Of a stretch of 64,000 nucleotides of DNA, positions 26,561 through 64,000 are shown piece after piece. Under the pieces are notes generated by a model that had not been told where the DNA came from, ran no database searches, and was given only the letters and a program-made list of their open reading frames with translations. Position numbers and translations under genes: made by a program. Origin of the DNA: Gadus chalcogrammus (Eukaryota; Chordata; Actinopteri; Gadiformes; Gadidae); NCBI RefSeq assembly GCF_026213295.1, contig NC_079424.1:19070165-19134164 (forward strand), written 5' to 3'. Position 1 is the first letter of the stretch. Every line of letters starts with the position of its first letter.

Positions 26561-28177
26561 TGGTCGCATGTAAATTCCTTGAAATTGTCACTACATGCTG
26601 AAGTTGTGTAATCAAATACTCCCAACACATTCTCAGTTCAATGTTTGCCCTCAATACATAATCATGGCAACATTATGAGATGAATCTACGCTCACCTCAC
26701 TTAAAGGGCTATTTTACAACCAGGGGTGATGCCGATTCACAGTGTTTCATAAACAACCCCTTATGGACATCACAAGTGGCTGTGTCCTAGGACAAACCAG
26801 GACACCTGATAGGCCGGTCGCGCCATCCACCTGGTGGCACAAAAGGAAGTCCCTTTGAAATACACCACACCCTCGACCCCGAGGCTATAAATCCAAGTGC
26901 ATCGTTCGCGTTGACCAAAGCGCATCCGACCCGGCAGAGCCTTCAAAGGGGAGTAAAGGTCGTGACCCTTGTCTCATCATTATTCCCGCCGCCCCCTCCC
27001 GGTGGTTTATTTCTCGACAGCGGCCCCAGAGGGCTGATGGATGGGTTAACTTTGTGAAACCGTCTCCCTCCCTCCCTCCCTCTCTCTCCTCTACTTGTCC
27101 CGATGTTAATCAATGGTCCTGCTGTATGGGCTCCAGCAGAAGATTACAGCCTAGAGAGCGTGAGCGCGCGAGAGAGAACGAGCGTTGACGAAGTGGATCC
27201 ATCTGTCTCACCCTCACACTCCCCCACCGCACCACCCCCAGCATCATCATCATCATCATCACCACCACCACCACCAACACCAGCACCGCCTTCTCCTCTC
27301 GCTCTCAACCCCCGCCTCCCCAAAAAATAAGCAGTGGCTGCGTCAGCACTCCTGGGCCTTTCTGATTGGAACAACATTTGGAATTGAGTGCAGATAGTGG
27401 CGGGCTGTGACTGCAGCGCTCGAGCATCTGGAGCGTGGACTTACAGCGCACTCCACGCTGTTATTTGTTGTGTAAGCAGCAGTGCTCGCAGATGGGGAAC
27501 GGGTGACGTAAATCGCTGAGTCAAAATAATCATGAACCTATTTATATGTGATGTACTTATTCTGTTTTGCGTCTCACTGGGCTTGACAGGGCATCTTGCG
27601 ATGGCAGTTGCTGAAGGTGTTGGGCTTGTACAACGTGACAGGCCTCAATTTTGGAAGGATAGGAACATTCAAGTGTTTTAGTTATTATGTTAGTGGTAAT
27701 GGCTTTTTGGTCATTGTTTAGTCGTTCATTGTAAAATTATTTTTTATTAAGGGGGAGACATTTTTTGTGTTTGAAACAGCAGCTGCGTTTCTCATGCGAG
27801 ACGTGGTAAAACAACGTTTTCATTAGCCGAGGTTACCTCAGTTTCTCTTTTGAGTCCTCTTTTGAGAACTCTTTTGAGTCCTCTCAAAATATAATGTATA
27901 TAAAATACAAAATTACTATTAAATAATATGTTGGGAGTATTACCAACAAAAATCCCATGATGCTTGTTGATGTGCAAGCCCTGTTGCAGACTTGAACAGC
28001 TCACAGCGTATGAGAGTGGGAGTCTGGGAGGGAAAGTACTTTCACGGTCTGATCTTGTCTGTGTGCTCAGGTGGTGGAGGAGTTGAGATCGGGGCTGCAG
28101 GGCTTTCTCCTTCTGAGGCGTGCTCTCTCCTGAAGGTACCTCATCCATGTTGTTGTGCAACCTAACAGTGCGCGCGC

Positions 28178-28208
<31 letters not shown>

Positions 28209-29937
28209 GTAACCTCAAGGTTAGTCCTGCAAGGGGTACAGAAGAGGCCCTTGTTCAATATCCTTTGACAGCTGTGTTGACTGTCCACACACACAGACAC
28301 ACTCACACACGACTGCTGGAGTGTACTTCACAGCAAACAGGTTCAGGCCTGCGTGCATACTTTGAACAGACTAGAGATCTTGGCACAGTCTTTTGTTCCG
28401 ATACAGTTCTTACTCCTTCATGACTTTGACGGCACGTTTTAACAGCATGTTGAGTGAAACTGACATTTAGTCTTCTTTGTATTTCAACACAATCCAAACC
28501 ATGCCAGGGAAGCAAAAAGCAAAACAAAAGTTAGCTAACGTTACTCTTTACAACAGACTCATAGGAGTTGGGGAAAGGGGAAAAGCTGCCATAATTGTAC
28601 ATGCATTACTGCTCCCTCGAGCACCCTTAAGAGGATGTGACCCCAAGCGACCCACACCACTCGTCCTCCCTGAGAAGCTTTGGTTTTCGGTTGGGTAGCT
28701 GGCAAGCTACTCTCCTCACAATGACAATCTGCTCTTGTGTGAGCAAGTCCGGCGGCTGCCACCTGCTGCTGTTGGCATCCTTACCATCAGGCTGACCAGG
28801 CTTTAATACTAGCCTCACAGGGAGTACTGTGCACCTACCACCACCAACAAACTCAACCTCCACAAGCCTCTCTCGCCGGTGAATGAGTCTCCACCTCCTT
28901 GATCTGACCAGTGTCGTTCCACACCACGTGACAACCCGGCGGCTAAGCCACTGATTACCCCCTTAACTCTTGTCTGCGCAGAGAGAGGGAAACGTGTCAG
29001 ATCATGGGACGTGCAACAGGCATCCAAGTCTCAGCGGTTGTTTGTCGTCGAGTGGGTTCCTCTCAATTTGCATGACAAACAACAGAGGGTGCGGCCGCAT
29101 CGCAGGGCTGATCTGCTGTAGACATCAGGAGGGTTGTTTTGGTATGTTTGTAGTGTTGCATATAGGGGCACATTGTTAACAGAGCCACATCTCTACCAGC
29201 CAAGAGAGCAGCCTCCCTTGAACTGCGTGTGCAGCTGGCGTTGAGCAGGGCGGGTTGAAGGACAGACGGAGACAGCTGCATCTATCTCTCCTTTCTACTA
29301 CACATACGGTTCACTCCAGCCCAGAATCATAACAGAGGGAGGGACAGACGGACAGAGAGACGCACACAGACAGAGAAAGAGAGCGAGAGACAGACGGAGA
29401 GCCCAGGACCGAATGCAGCTGGTGAACTCCGAGCTGGATTTAAGAGTTTATGGGTGTGGTGTGAAATAGTGGCCTGACTTGCAGGGCTGAGAAGTTTGCC
29501 GTGTTTAATGAGAGGCAGGGGAGGGAGGGATGGGGGGAGGGGAGATGAGGTGAGTTGTTAGAGGGGGTGCGGGGGAGCAGAATGCCGGAGGACATGTCGA
29601 AGAGCTTCTCTACACGGACGCCCACGGTGAGGGCCGTGTCGTATGGGTGTCCCAGGGATGACACCAGAGGAGTTTATGGGCCGCGGAGGGCGTGTCAGCT
29701 GTTAAAGACTGGTTTGGTTGGTTTTTACGGCTCAAGAGACCCAAAAACCAGCCAGACAAGATAGTTTGCAGCCTCTTCTGAAAACTAAAGATTTGTTAGG
29801 TTGGCACATTAATAGTTGACTCGCTTATCTCATATGCATCATGTTGACAACCGTATAAATCTGAAACAAAAAAGGCAATAAGAATGGTTTAGAGAGAACA
29901 TGCTTTGTCTATCAAAGACATACAACCCCCAGTAAAA
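26561..29937. other. Intergenic between convergent genes, no gene seen
   Basis: Contains a TTAAAGGG start at 26701 resembling a MITE end without a matching right end, a CCA/ATC-rich simple stretch (27235-27290), and an (AC)n tract at 28178-28208. No splice-bounded exon is found. Confidence 0.5.
28178..28208. repeat. Short (AC)n microsatellite
   Basis: About 30 bp with a CG interruption at the left. Confidence 0.9.
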
Positions 29938-30190
29938 ACGAATGGGACGTGAGATCAATGGGCCATTTCAACAAAGCCCTGTTAAGTGGAGAGCATTGTT
30001 CCGCTTCAGACCGTGCTACTAATGGAATTAGGCGAGTAAGATATTCAATTACTTAATGTAATGGATTTAGGATTACATCTTGTGTTTTACCAAATCCAAG
30101 CAATGGGGGCCACCCTAAGAGCCAAAGCACTATTTCCCTTAGACTTCACAGAACATTTTACAGAGGACATTAAATAAATGAGGAAATATA
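29938..30190. repeat. Dispersed repeat R1, copy 2
   Basis: Matches 19045-19300 in the same orientation with roughly one difference in ten. It ends just before the presumed 3' end of frmd4b. Confidence 0.85.
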
Positions 30191-30199
30191 AGATTCATT

Positions 30200-31606
30200 C
30201 ATGATTTGACTTAGACTTTTTTTATTCAAACAAATCAACAATGTAATTATAAAAATTACTAAGATCCAGCTTAAAAAATTGATTGTTTACTATATATTAC
30301 ATGTTTTTTTAAACAGGCTATGAAACAAAAACAATGTATTTACAATACCAACATGTACATACAGCTTTATAGAAAAAACACTGGTCCATGGATTCCAGCA
30401 TGGATACAAGCTTGTTAGAAAAACAAATCATCTAAATTGGTGCCTTTTTTCATTTCATATTTTACTACAGTCCAGAGTTTCCGCTGAGACAAAAAAAAAA
30501 GCACCAGTAATATTAAAATCCAAGATGGTATTTGGCAGGACTGTGTTATATTATATTGTTGATACTGAGAAAGGCGAGAATACTTTTGTAAATGGATCTA
30601 AAACCGTCCAAAGTCACACTAGTACACACAGCAGTGCATGGGCTACAGGCTCACGGGCTGAGGGGTCTTCCACTGTCAATATATCCCTTGAATCCTTCAT
30701 TTCAAAAATAGCCCCCTGCCAGCCCCTGCATTGATCCTTCATTGGCCCAATCCCAAAGTGAGCCCTGAGGACTAAGGACTAAGGACTCACGGACTTCATT
30801 GATCTCAGGTGCCAAGTGACCGAGTGTGTGAGGCCACAGGGCCTCAGATAGGTATACATGTGATTGGGACAGCACTTCACGAGAGCACGCGTTACCTTGA
30901 CAACGTTTAATGACAAAGATGTTGCTGCTTAGGTGAAGTCTGCACTGATGTGGACTCCCGGAAAGGGCTCGGTAAGTGTGGACTCAAACCCTCCCGCCCT
31001 TTGGAATTCGACATTGGGACAGCCCTAAAGCCTTAATAATTTCGCGAGAACGCACAATAAAGTCTGTGAGTCCAGACATTGGGATTGGGCCATACTGTCT
31101 GTGCGAGAGGCAGAGACGTTGGACGACATGTCATGGTTGTAGTTGTTCATTGTAGAGGCTCGGTAAATCCAACTTTAAAGGGATGGTTCCTCGTCCTTAA
31201 TCTATCTATATACACAACACACACACACAAAGAAAAAAAACCTCTGGATTTAGTTTGGGGAAGTGCAGAGCCCGCCTTCTCCAGTTGCGTTCACTGTTTC
31301 ACAAAGTCCCAGGAGGGAGGGCCAGCCCGGACGAGGCCTCTGAACTACAGGGCCATTGACCTCCAGACATCCCCAGGGCCCGGGGATCGCATCGCGACAG
31401 CCAGTGGTGGCTGCTTTTGTTCGTTTGTGTTTTTTGTTGTGCACGCACCAAGACACGGGACGGTGTTTTCCTCGCTCGCATTCTTGTCCTTAGGTTCAGA
31501 AAAAGTATTTCCTTGAAATTCTTTGGGTCGCTCTTATCCAGAAAAACCGGTAAGTGTGGTCTAAGGCACAGCAGCGTAAAGTGTGTGAGAGTTCCCAGGG
31601 CTGACT
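30200..31606 (-). terminator. frmd4b: frmd4b 3' UTR with poly(A) signal
   Basis: On the minus strand AATAAA lies at 30226-30221, about 1.4 kb past the stop codon (31609-31607). No exon is seen in between. The exact cleavage site is unknown. Confidence 0.5.
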
Positions 31607-57542
<25,936 letters not shown>

Positions 57543-60500
57543 GATGCGCACTGCCAGGGCCGGCAGTGCCTTCCTCCCTCTGCTCGCCAGCCTTCCTACC
57601 GACCGCCGACCGACGGAAACTGAAGCTGCACCTTGAAGCTCGGATTGCCCACCGTTTAGCAGAGAGGTGACGACCGGTGATGCTGGTGTAAAAGGGCTCC
57701 AATGTGCCTCCCCCACCTCGGCCCTTGTGAGTGAACACAGCCGTCCTCTGCTGCGCCTTTCTCTGAGCACCACAGCCTCTCACTTGAGGCTGTTGTGTGC
57801 TTGTGTTTTAATGGCAAAGACCATAGAAAAAAAACAGAACGTTCCACTGTGACCCTCAGATGAGGTCATTTTCCCAGAGAAGCCGGAGGTCTGGAGAGCT
57901 GGTGTGTGGATGGGTGTGTGTGTGGGTGGGTGCCAGACTTGGCCCTGCTTCTGCGAAGCATCACCACGCAGCCTCAGTGGATGCAGTGTAGTTCAAGGGA
58001 CCAGGATCGGAGCATACAGGGAACTCACTGAGTCCCTCTTGTATACAAACACAGGCAACACCCAGGCTGACCAGGGGGAACTGGCTGGGGTGTGACTCAT
58101 TCTCGACCACAAACCGTTGTAGTGGTTGTGTTTATTTTAGTGCTTTGGTGGAAATGTGCTTGCCATTGCTATTTATTTTTTGGTGTGTTTGTTTGTTTGT
58201 TTTTATTGAGGGGGGGGGGGGGGGGGTGGGGGGGGTAATATATTCTTAGAATGTTTTCTAGAGTTTTTCATTAAGAAAGCATATAGCATAGCCTCGGAAT
58301 GATTAAATCCCCTTTATTACTTTTTATTGCTGTATCTCGGCATCATACAATGTTCATTTTGCCTGGGGGGACGGCCCATCAGTCATTTTCTCAGCAGCTA
58401 GGTTGTTATTTCCGGCTCAAGTTAACTACTGTGGAAAATAATAATAATTGCTCATCGTTGCATAGGGACAGGTGATATATGTGCCTGGGGATAATTCTTG
58501 GTGAGAGCAACGTAACCACACCCACTGACCTTTCCTACGGGAAGCCCCTTTGGCCTCCAGTAAATATCCCTATATGGTTGCACTGCATAAGCGTCCTGGG
58601 ATACTTTCTCAGTAAAACTCACTCTTCCTCAGTAAAACGAGCGAGACAAGACAAAATACGCACCGGGCTCAGAGGGCTGCCCTGTGCGTCTACAGGGCGC
58701 TGCGTGTCATCTGGAAGCCATATCCTGCTGTTTGTTTGTGTGACCCGTCAAACACACAAACAGTTTCCTTGAATCCTTGACAACAGTCGGCAAACAGGGG
58801 TAGAAGCAGAGGGACCTCTGCTTTCACTAAACATACCATGTTAATTTACCATTAAATCACTAACTAGAGACACTTTAATCTAAAGCTAATTACAGTGAAT
58901 TGAATTCAGATAAATGACATTAGCTGGTCTATAATAGGCTGTAAGTAACCATTGGGGGATCGAACCCAGGATCCCCCTAGCCAGGAACCCCCTAGCCATG
59001 ACTGATTATGCTGCCCCTGCATCTGTACGGCAAAGGTGACAGCTTTTGCTGTATGTCTGCTTTTCCTGTGGGACTAGGATGGTCTCTTTTGAACATTGGC
59101 AGCTGCAGAAGATTTGGAAATGAAACCATGAGCAATTAACATACATTATGCAAATGTGTTTATGTGTTGATTCCTTTTAGACCTTGAGTCATGTACTGTA
59201 TGAAACGGTTATTTCTCTATTGAGCCCTAAACCAGCCTTTCTCATAGGTTAATAAGACAGAATATATGTAGAGCTTTGGTTCAATCAGTCTTCAGAGGGA
59301 TGTATATTTATATGTTGTATTCCCAGGAGACCCAGCTCCATGGCCCAGTGACATGAGGCCCTGGCCCACGGTTTGAGAAAACTCTGCCTTGATTGGGCCC
59401 AAATCCGAATATCATCTTGTCTAGAACCTTGTGCAGAACACATTTTGAAAAGGAACTTTGTAGTACAGGGATGAATGACATACAGGTTTAGCGCAAAATA
59501 AATTGCAGACATCTCATTGGACACAGTCGTCGATCCGAAGTGCAAACATGCATGTTTGTCGTATCATTTTATCAAAAAGCATTCAGCAAATGGATAGGGC
59601 AACATCACCCAGCACTAATTCTATAACATTCGCATAATGTCACCGCAGGAAGTGGATGAATCCATTTCTGGAGGTTCAATTTCATTTGGCATCCATATTT
59701 AGACCGGCCGCGCAGCCGAGACCGTGAGTGAACAGAATCAATTAGGACAAAGACGAGAGGCACGTGTACGCCGGGACACAGCTGTCCTGAGTGACAACAG
59801 CCGTGACGACAGCAGATGTGTCGGGCACAAGTAATTCTTTATCCACCACACGCGCGTCGCGTGTGCCGCTAAGATTCAGTTAGTGGTTGCGATTGGCGAA
59901 ACAAATGCTCAGAGAGCAATATTCATTCCAAATCGCCACAGGATTCAATTTCAAAGACCACTGTTGTCCTGGTTCCAAATTTAGCATGTTATCATTAAAA
60001 GGATAAATTGAATTGTTAATGCTAAATGAGTTCAAAACAGGATCTGTTTACCTGAGGCAATTTGAAGGCAAATAGAGAGCCTAGTAGCCTACACAAGCCT
60101 CTCTATTTATTTTTTGTAAATGTAACACTTTTGTTCCTCAATAAAAAACATTTTGCTGCCACTTGCAGCAACCCCTTGTCAAGGAAATTGCAGTGGAACC
60201 ACTCTGAGCTCTCCGTCTCTGTCCCCAGCCTGGCACCACAGCAGTAAACAGCATGACCTCAGGCTTCAGTCTGCCAAGCCCAACTCAAATATCTCAAACA
60301 TGCTGATGACTGTGCAGCTTACATCCTGAACGACGTGTTGTTGCACATTTTTGCTACCCCGAGACGCAATAATGCATCGAGATACATTCCAAGTCAGGCA
60401 GCACACATCGATTGTTGCGCTTGTCAACTCTGCTATTATGTTCCCGTCGTTCTGATTTGCTGCAGTTCTAATTCACGGCCAGCAGATGGAGAACTTATAC

Positions 60501-60835
60501 CATCCATATTTCTTGGCACACTAGCAGAGAACTTAGCCAATGCATTTATCTCGCGAAGTCTCAAATGTGTCATTACTGGCCTAGCTGCGATTCCCCTCTT
60601 TAATACCCTACCTACCCAGACCTCTTCTCTCCTACTGTGCGCCTCTCATTGAACATGCAAAACCGGGCGTGTTTGACACACTCAGGCGTGGCCTAGAAAA
60701 AAAAGATAGATGAGGGAGAAAGGCTGCGGGTGCCAATTTAACCCTCTATGCGGTCTGCGTGGTCCCCTAACAGCCCGGTTCTCTGGGATGATACTAGATG
60801 GGCCGTGGCATGAACAGCCCTTACTGCCAAGATAT

Positions 60836-60866
<31 letters not shown>

Positions 60867-61181
60867 GCCCTCGGGCTTGTTTCATATGGATGGCAATCAC
60901 CCCGTACAGTAAGTGGCAGATTAATTGACTAAAAAGGGGGAAGGCCTCCCGTGGGGCTGAATGAGGGCCGGGGAAACAGCTGTCATCCAGCGCAGGTCTG
61001 CATATGACTATTGGCCTCCATGGTACGCACAGCTGACAGGCAAAGCACCACGCTCACCTCACCATACACCTGGCACCGCGGCCGGGCGCACACATATTCA
61101 CGGGCATGAACACACACACGCTCATATTCACATATAAACACACACTCACATTGATATTCACATATATAAACACATTCATTT

Positions 61182-61183
<2 letters not shown>

Positions 61184-61262
<79 letters not shown>
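61184..61262. repeat. (AC)n microsatellite
   Basis: About 79 bp of pure AC. Confidence 0.97.
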
Positions 61263-61265
<3 letters not shown>

Positions 61266-62084
61266 CGGTTCAATGTGCACATCCCTATTCCAGTGATCTA
61301 ATGGTGAGCTTCCATAGGGGACCTGGTCCTTGCCCAACTGTACATTCCGGGACTGTCAGCTGGAATGTATACAGTCCCCGTCTAACAGCAGCACACCCAC
61401 GGGACGGTTTTGTATCCATTAATTATACATGGTGCTGGTTAAAAGCATTTCAGAAAACCTGAGGGTGAATGAACTCCACAGTACATTGGGTACATTCTCT
61501 CCTCGCTCCAGCCTGTTTGGTCAACATAACCCTTGTGTCTGCTGCCACCATCAGCTCCTTCACACTGACCCTGAATAACCTATGGCTGGTACCCCTCACT
61601 GCGACAGCTTGATCGATATTGAAACACGCTCCCGCCTCCAGGAGCCGTCTATCCCGAGGCCTAACATCCCCGTCTGTTACCCGTGAGACAATCATCCAAC
61701 CATTTTGGAATAATATCTGCTTTAGGCGCAACCACATCAGCTTAAGCTAAAACCACGAGGCGTCTCAATCACAGCCAATTACTGCCATGTGATGAAGCTC
61801 CGTGCCGCCGAATGAATGGAGAGACACACAAAGCTTTTTCCCTTCTCATTTTGGGTGGTAATATACAGTCAGGCTCTGCTTTGTGTGGCCTGCCAGGGGT
61901 CGGGGGGGGCTACTGCAGTATGAAAGAGGCTAAAGGGGGTGGGGGAAGAGACCTTGAGGGGCTTAGTCGGCCACCACTGGACCCATTGACTTGTCCCGAT
62001 AGTGGCTCAGGATTTGGGGCGCCCTTTATCTGTGATACAGGACAGCACTGAGACCAACGCTGGAGCTGTGAGAGGCCATGGCTA

Positions 62085-62186
<102 letters not shown>

Positions 62187-62529
62187 CCAGATGCTCTGAA
62201 GAGGGGGGAGGTGGAGGACAGCAAGGGGGGGGGGGGGGGTAGTAACAGAGGCCACCGTGTTGGCCCGCATGCAGTCTGCCGTGTCAGAATATGCCCCCCC
62301 ACCCCCCCGCCTCCCTGGGGGGACGGAGGGCGCCCGGATCAGGGGTGGAGGCTGTTCCACCACCACCAGAAGGCCAGAGGAGACAGTAGGCCCGGGCCAC
62401 TGGTGTTGAATATCATCAACAAGAGAATGCCTGAATATGAATGGCTTGGTTTTAGCAGCACCACAGGGCAGCAGAGAGAGACAAAGGACGAGGGAGAATG
62501 AGATGATGTGAGAAAGAGAGGGAGAGAGA

Positions 62530-62584
62530 GAGTGAGTGAGTGAGTGAGTGAGTGAGTGAGTGAGTGAGTGAGTGAGTGAGTGAG
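62530..62584. repeat. (GTGA)n microsatellite
   Basis: About 13 tandem GTGA units within a purine-rich stretch. Confidence 0.95.
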
Positions 62585-63097
62585 GGAGGGAGTGATGGGG
62601 AAGAAGCAGCAACACAGATCATCGGTAATGAGCCTTTAGGGGGGAAATGAAAGAGACCTGAATGGATTGAAAAAATACGAATAGCGTGACCTCAAAGTGT
62701 TGGTTTTCTGGTTCATGCATCATAGTTTAATGTCTTCATTAATGTCTTCATTAAGGCTCTTTGATAGACTAATGGAACGCAGTCGGATCCATAAAGTGGA
62801 GCATATCACTTGGTAATCGGTCGTAACGTTTCCTTTTTTTGGTTGGCACTATGTTATACCCCCCCATGCTGATTCCATTGTTTGTTTCAGGACCGGCCAA
62901 TGTAGCTGACATGACATTGGCCATATATCTATAAATATGGAGAAATTACAAGCCGGTAGCACAGACGACATAAACGCATTACGTCCAGTTCCCGTGTTGA
63001 ATGTGTGCCAAGCAACCCTCTGAGGCTGGGATAAGGGTCAGCGTCTGTATGACAGCACCGCTGAGCACAGCGGCGGCAGCACAAAGCCCCCTCAAAT

Positions 63098-63141
63098 ATC
63101 ACTATGTGTTACCATATTTATGTGGTAACGCATAGTGTGAT
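63098..63141. repeat. Short hairpin
   Basis: ATCACTATGTGTTACCA pairs with TGGTAACGCATAGTGTGAT across an 8-nt loop, with one wobble-type mismatch and a 2-nt bulge. Confidence 0.65.
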
Positions 63142-64000
63142 AGTCATCAGTCAAAATCACAATAAACACATTTTTGGAACCATGAACCGAAACATTGTGT
63201 TTAGTGCTGCGGCCATTGTTAAATATTTATTAACCCATTGCAAGGCAAGGGTCTAGAGTCGCAGCCCTGCTGAACCCCATGGGGAGATACAGGGAAGCAG
63301 GCCCACAGCACAGGGCATGGGACAAACCTACCCTTTGAAAAACACTGATTTGAACATTTGTTCTTATTCACACAGATATATTGGCCACTGATATTCACCG
63401 GTTTACAATAACTGTGCCACTCAAGCACTTTCTATTAGTCCTGCTAACTTTGTCTGTTTGGCGAATTCCGAGCCCTTTGTTATGGGTTCATTAAAGCTAT
63501 TTAACTTTCTAATGAAATAAATGATCAAATCTATACTGCCATGTACACCTGGGAACCAGATGAATCTGCAAGCTCACGTTTTATTTGCTCTGGCAGATGC
63601 GTCTGGCCCCCTTCCTGTTCAGACACATTTCCAGAAGAACTGGCCCGGGTCTCGCCAATCACAACCGTTGGTCAAATATGTGGCGGGTTTGATACAATGA
63701 TTTTGTTGCAGGTCTATCAAATGGCTTTTTGGTCTGTGCCCATTAATAACGCTCTTCGGAAATCAAAGGATCCAGACTAATACCCATTTGCGAATGCGTG
63801 TGGTATTCAAAGGTTGATAGCTTGGTGTGTCCTCTATAAATAAATAGTCAGAACTACTAAGCATGTACTTTATCACTGCAGCAACAGCGGAAGCCATTAT
63901 GAGGATATAATGACTAATTAGCGGGTTTGGGGGGTTGTGATTAGTGATGATGACATCATGAGACCCTCTGGCTTATCGCAGCGAATCTAATTGACTAACT

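Noticed and set aside
26701..26860. TTAAAGGG start resembling a fourth TTAA/AGG MITE
   Set aside because: No matching inverted right end with TTAA could be found, so it is not called as an element.

Overview
This is a vertebrate nuclear window, almost certainly from a ray-finned fish. Genes are split by GT-AG introns, there are no bacterial operons, and about 15 long dinucleotide microsatellites (mostly CA/TG, some GA, up to about 200 bp) are scattered through intergenic DNA and introns. That microsatellite density resembles gadiform (cod-like) genomes, but the species is an inference.

Four genes can be reconstructed exon by exon with consistent splice phases. (1) A vasotocin/vasopressin V2-type GPCR on the minus strand (15502-14014, 2 coding exons, 369 aa). 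(2) trnt1, the CCA-adding tRNA nucleotidyltransferase, minus strand (22274-16693, 7 coding exons, 428 aa, with a mitochondrial presequence). (3) arl6ip5 (PRAF3/JWA) on the plus strand (22996-25651, 3 exons, 190 aa), head-to-head with trnt1 across 721 bp. (4) frmd4b, a FERM-domain scaffold, minus strand (57542-31607, 24 coding exons, about 1055 aa), convergent with arl6ip5. frmd4b and arl6ip5 are also neighbours in mammals, so that adjacency looks ancestral. trnt1 and the receptor appear to be neighbours specific to fish.

The first 13.5 kb is repeat-rich. It holds a decayed multi-exon gene of a multicopy fish family (about 8763-5720, several frameshifts and an in-frame stop), a 5S-rRNA-derived fragment, two tandem-repeat blocks (about 200-bp and 170-bp units), two copies of a foldback MITE and a Tc1-like non-autonomous element. 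trnt1 introns carry a Harbinger-like element with another MITE nested inside it, plus a short MITE beside a splice site. Three different MITE families here share TTAA flanks and a terminal AGG.

From 57.5 to 64 kb (upstream of frmd4b) I see microsatellites and unique sequence but no gene. I found no clearly novel biological system. The best leads are the TTAA/AGG MITE group, three strong hairpins, a candidate orphan 3' exon at 11.7-12.0 kb, the NPxxF change in the receptor, a His/Gln-rich expansion in frmd4b, and CA/GT repeats lying against splice sites.
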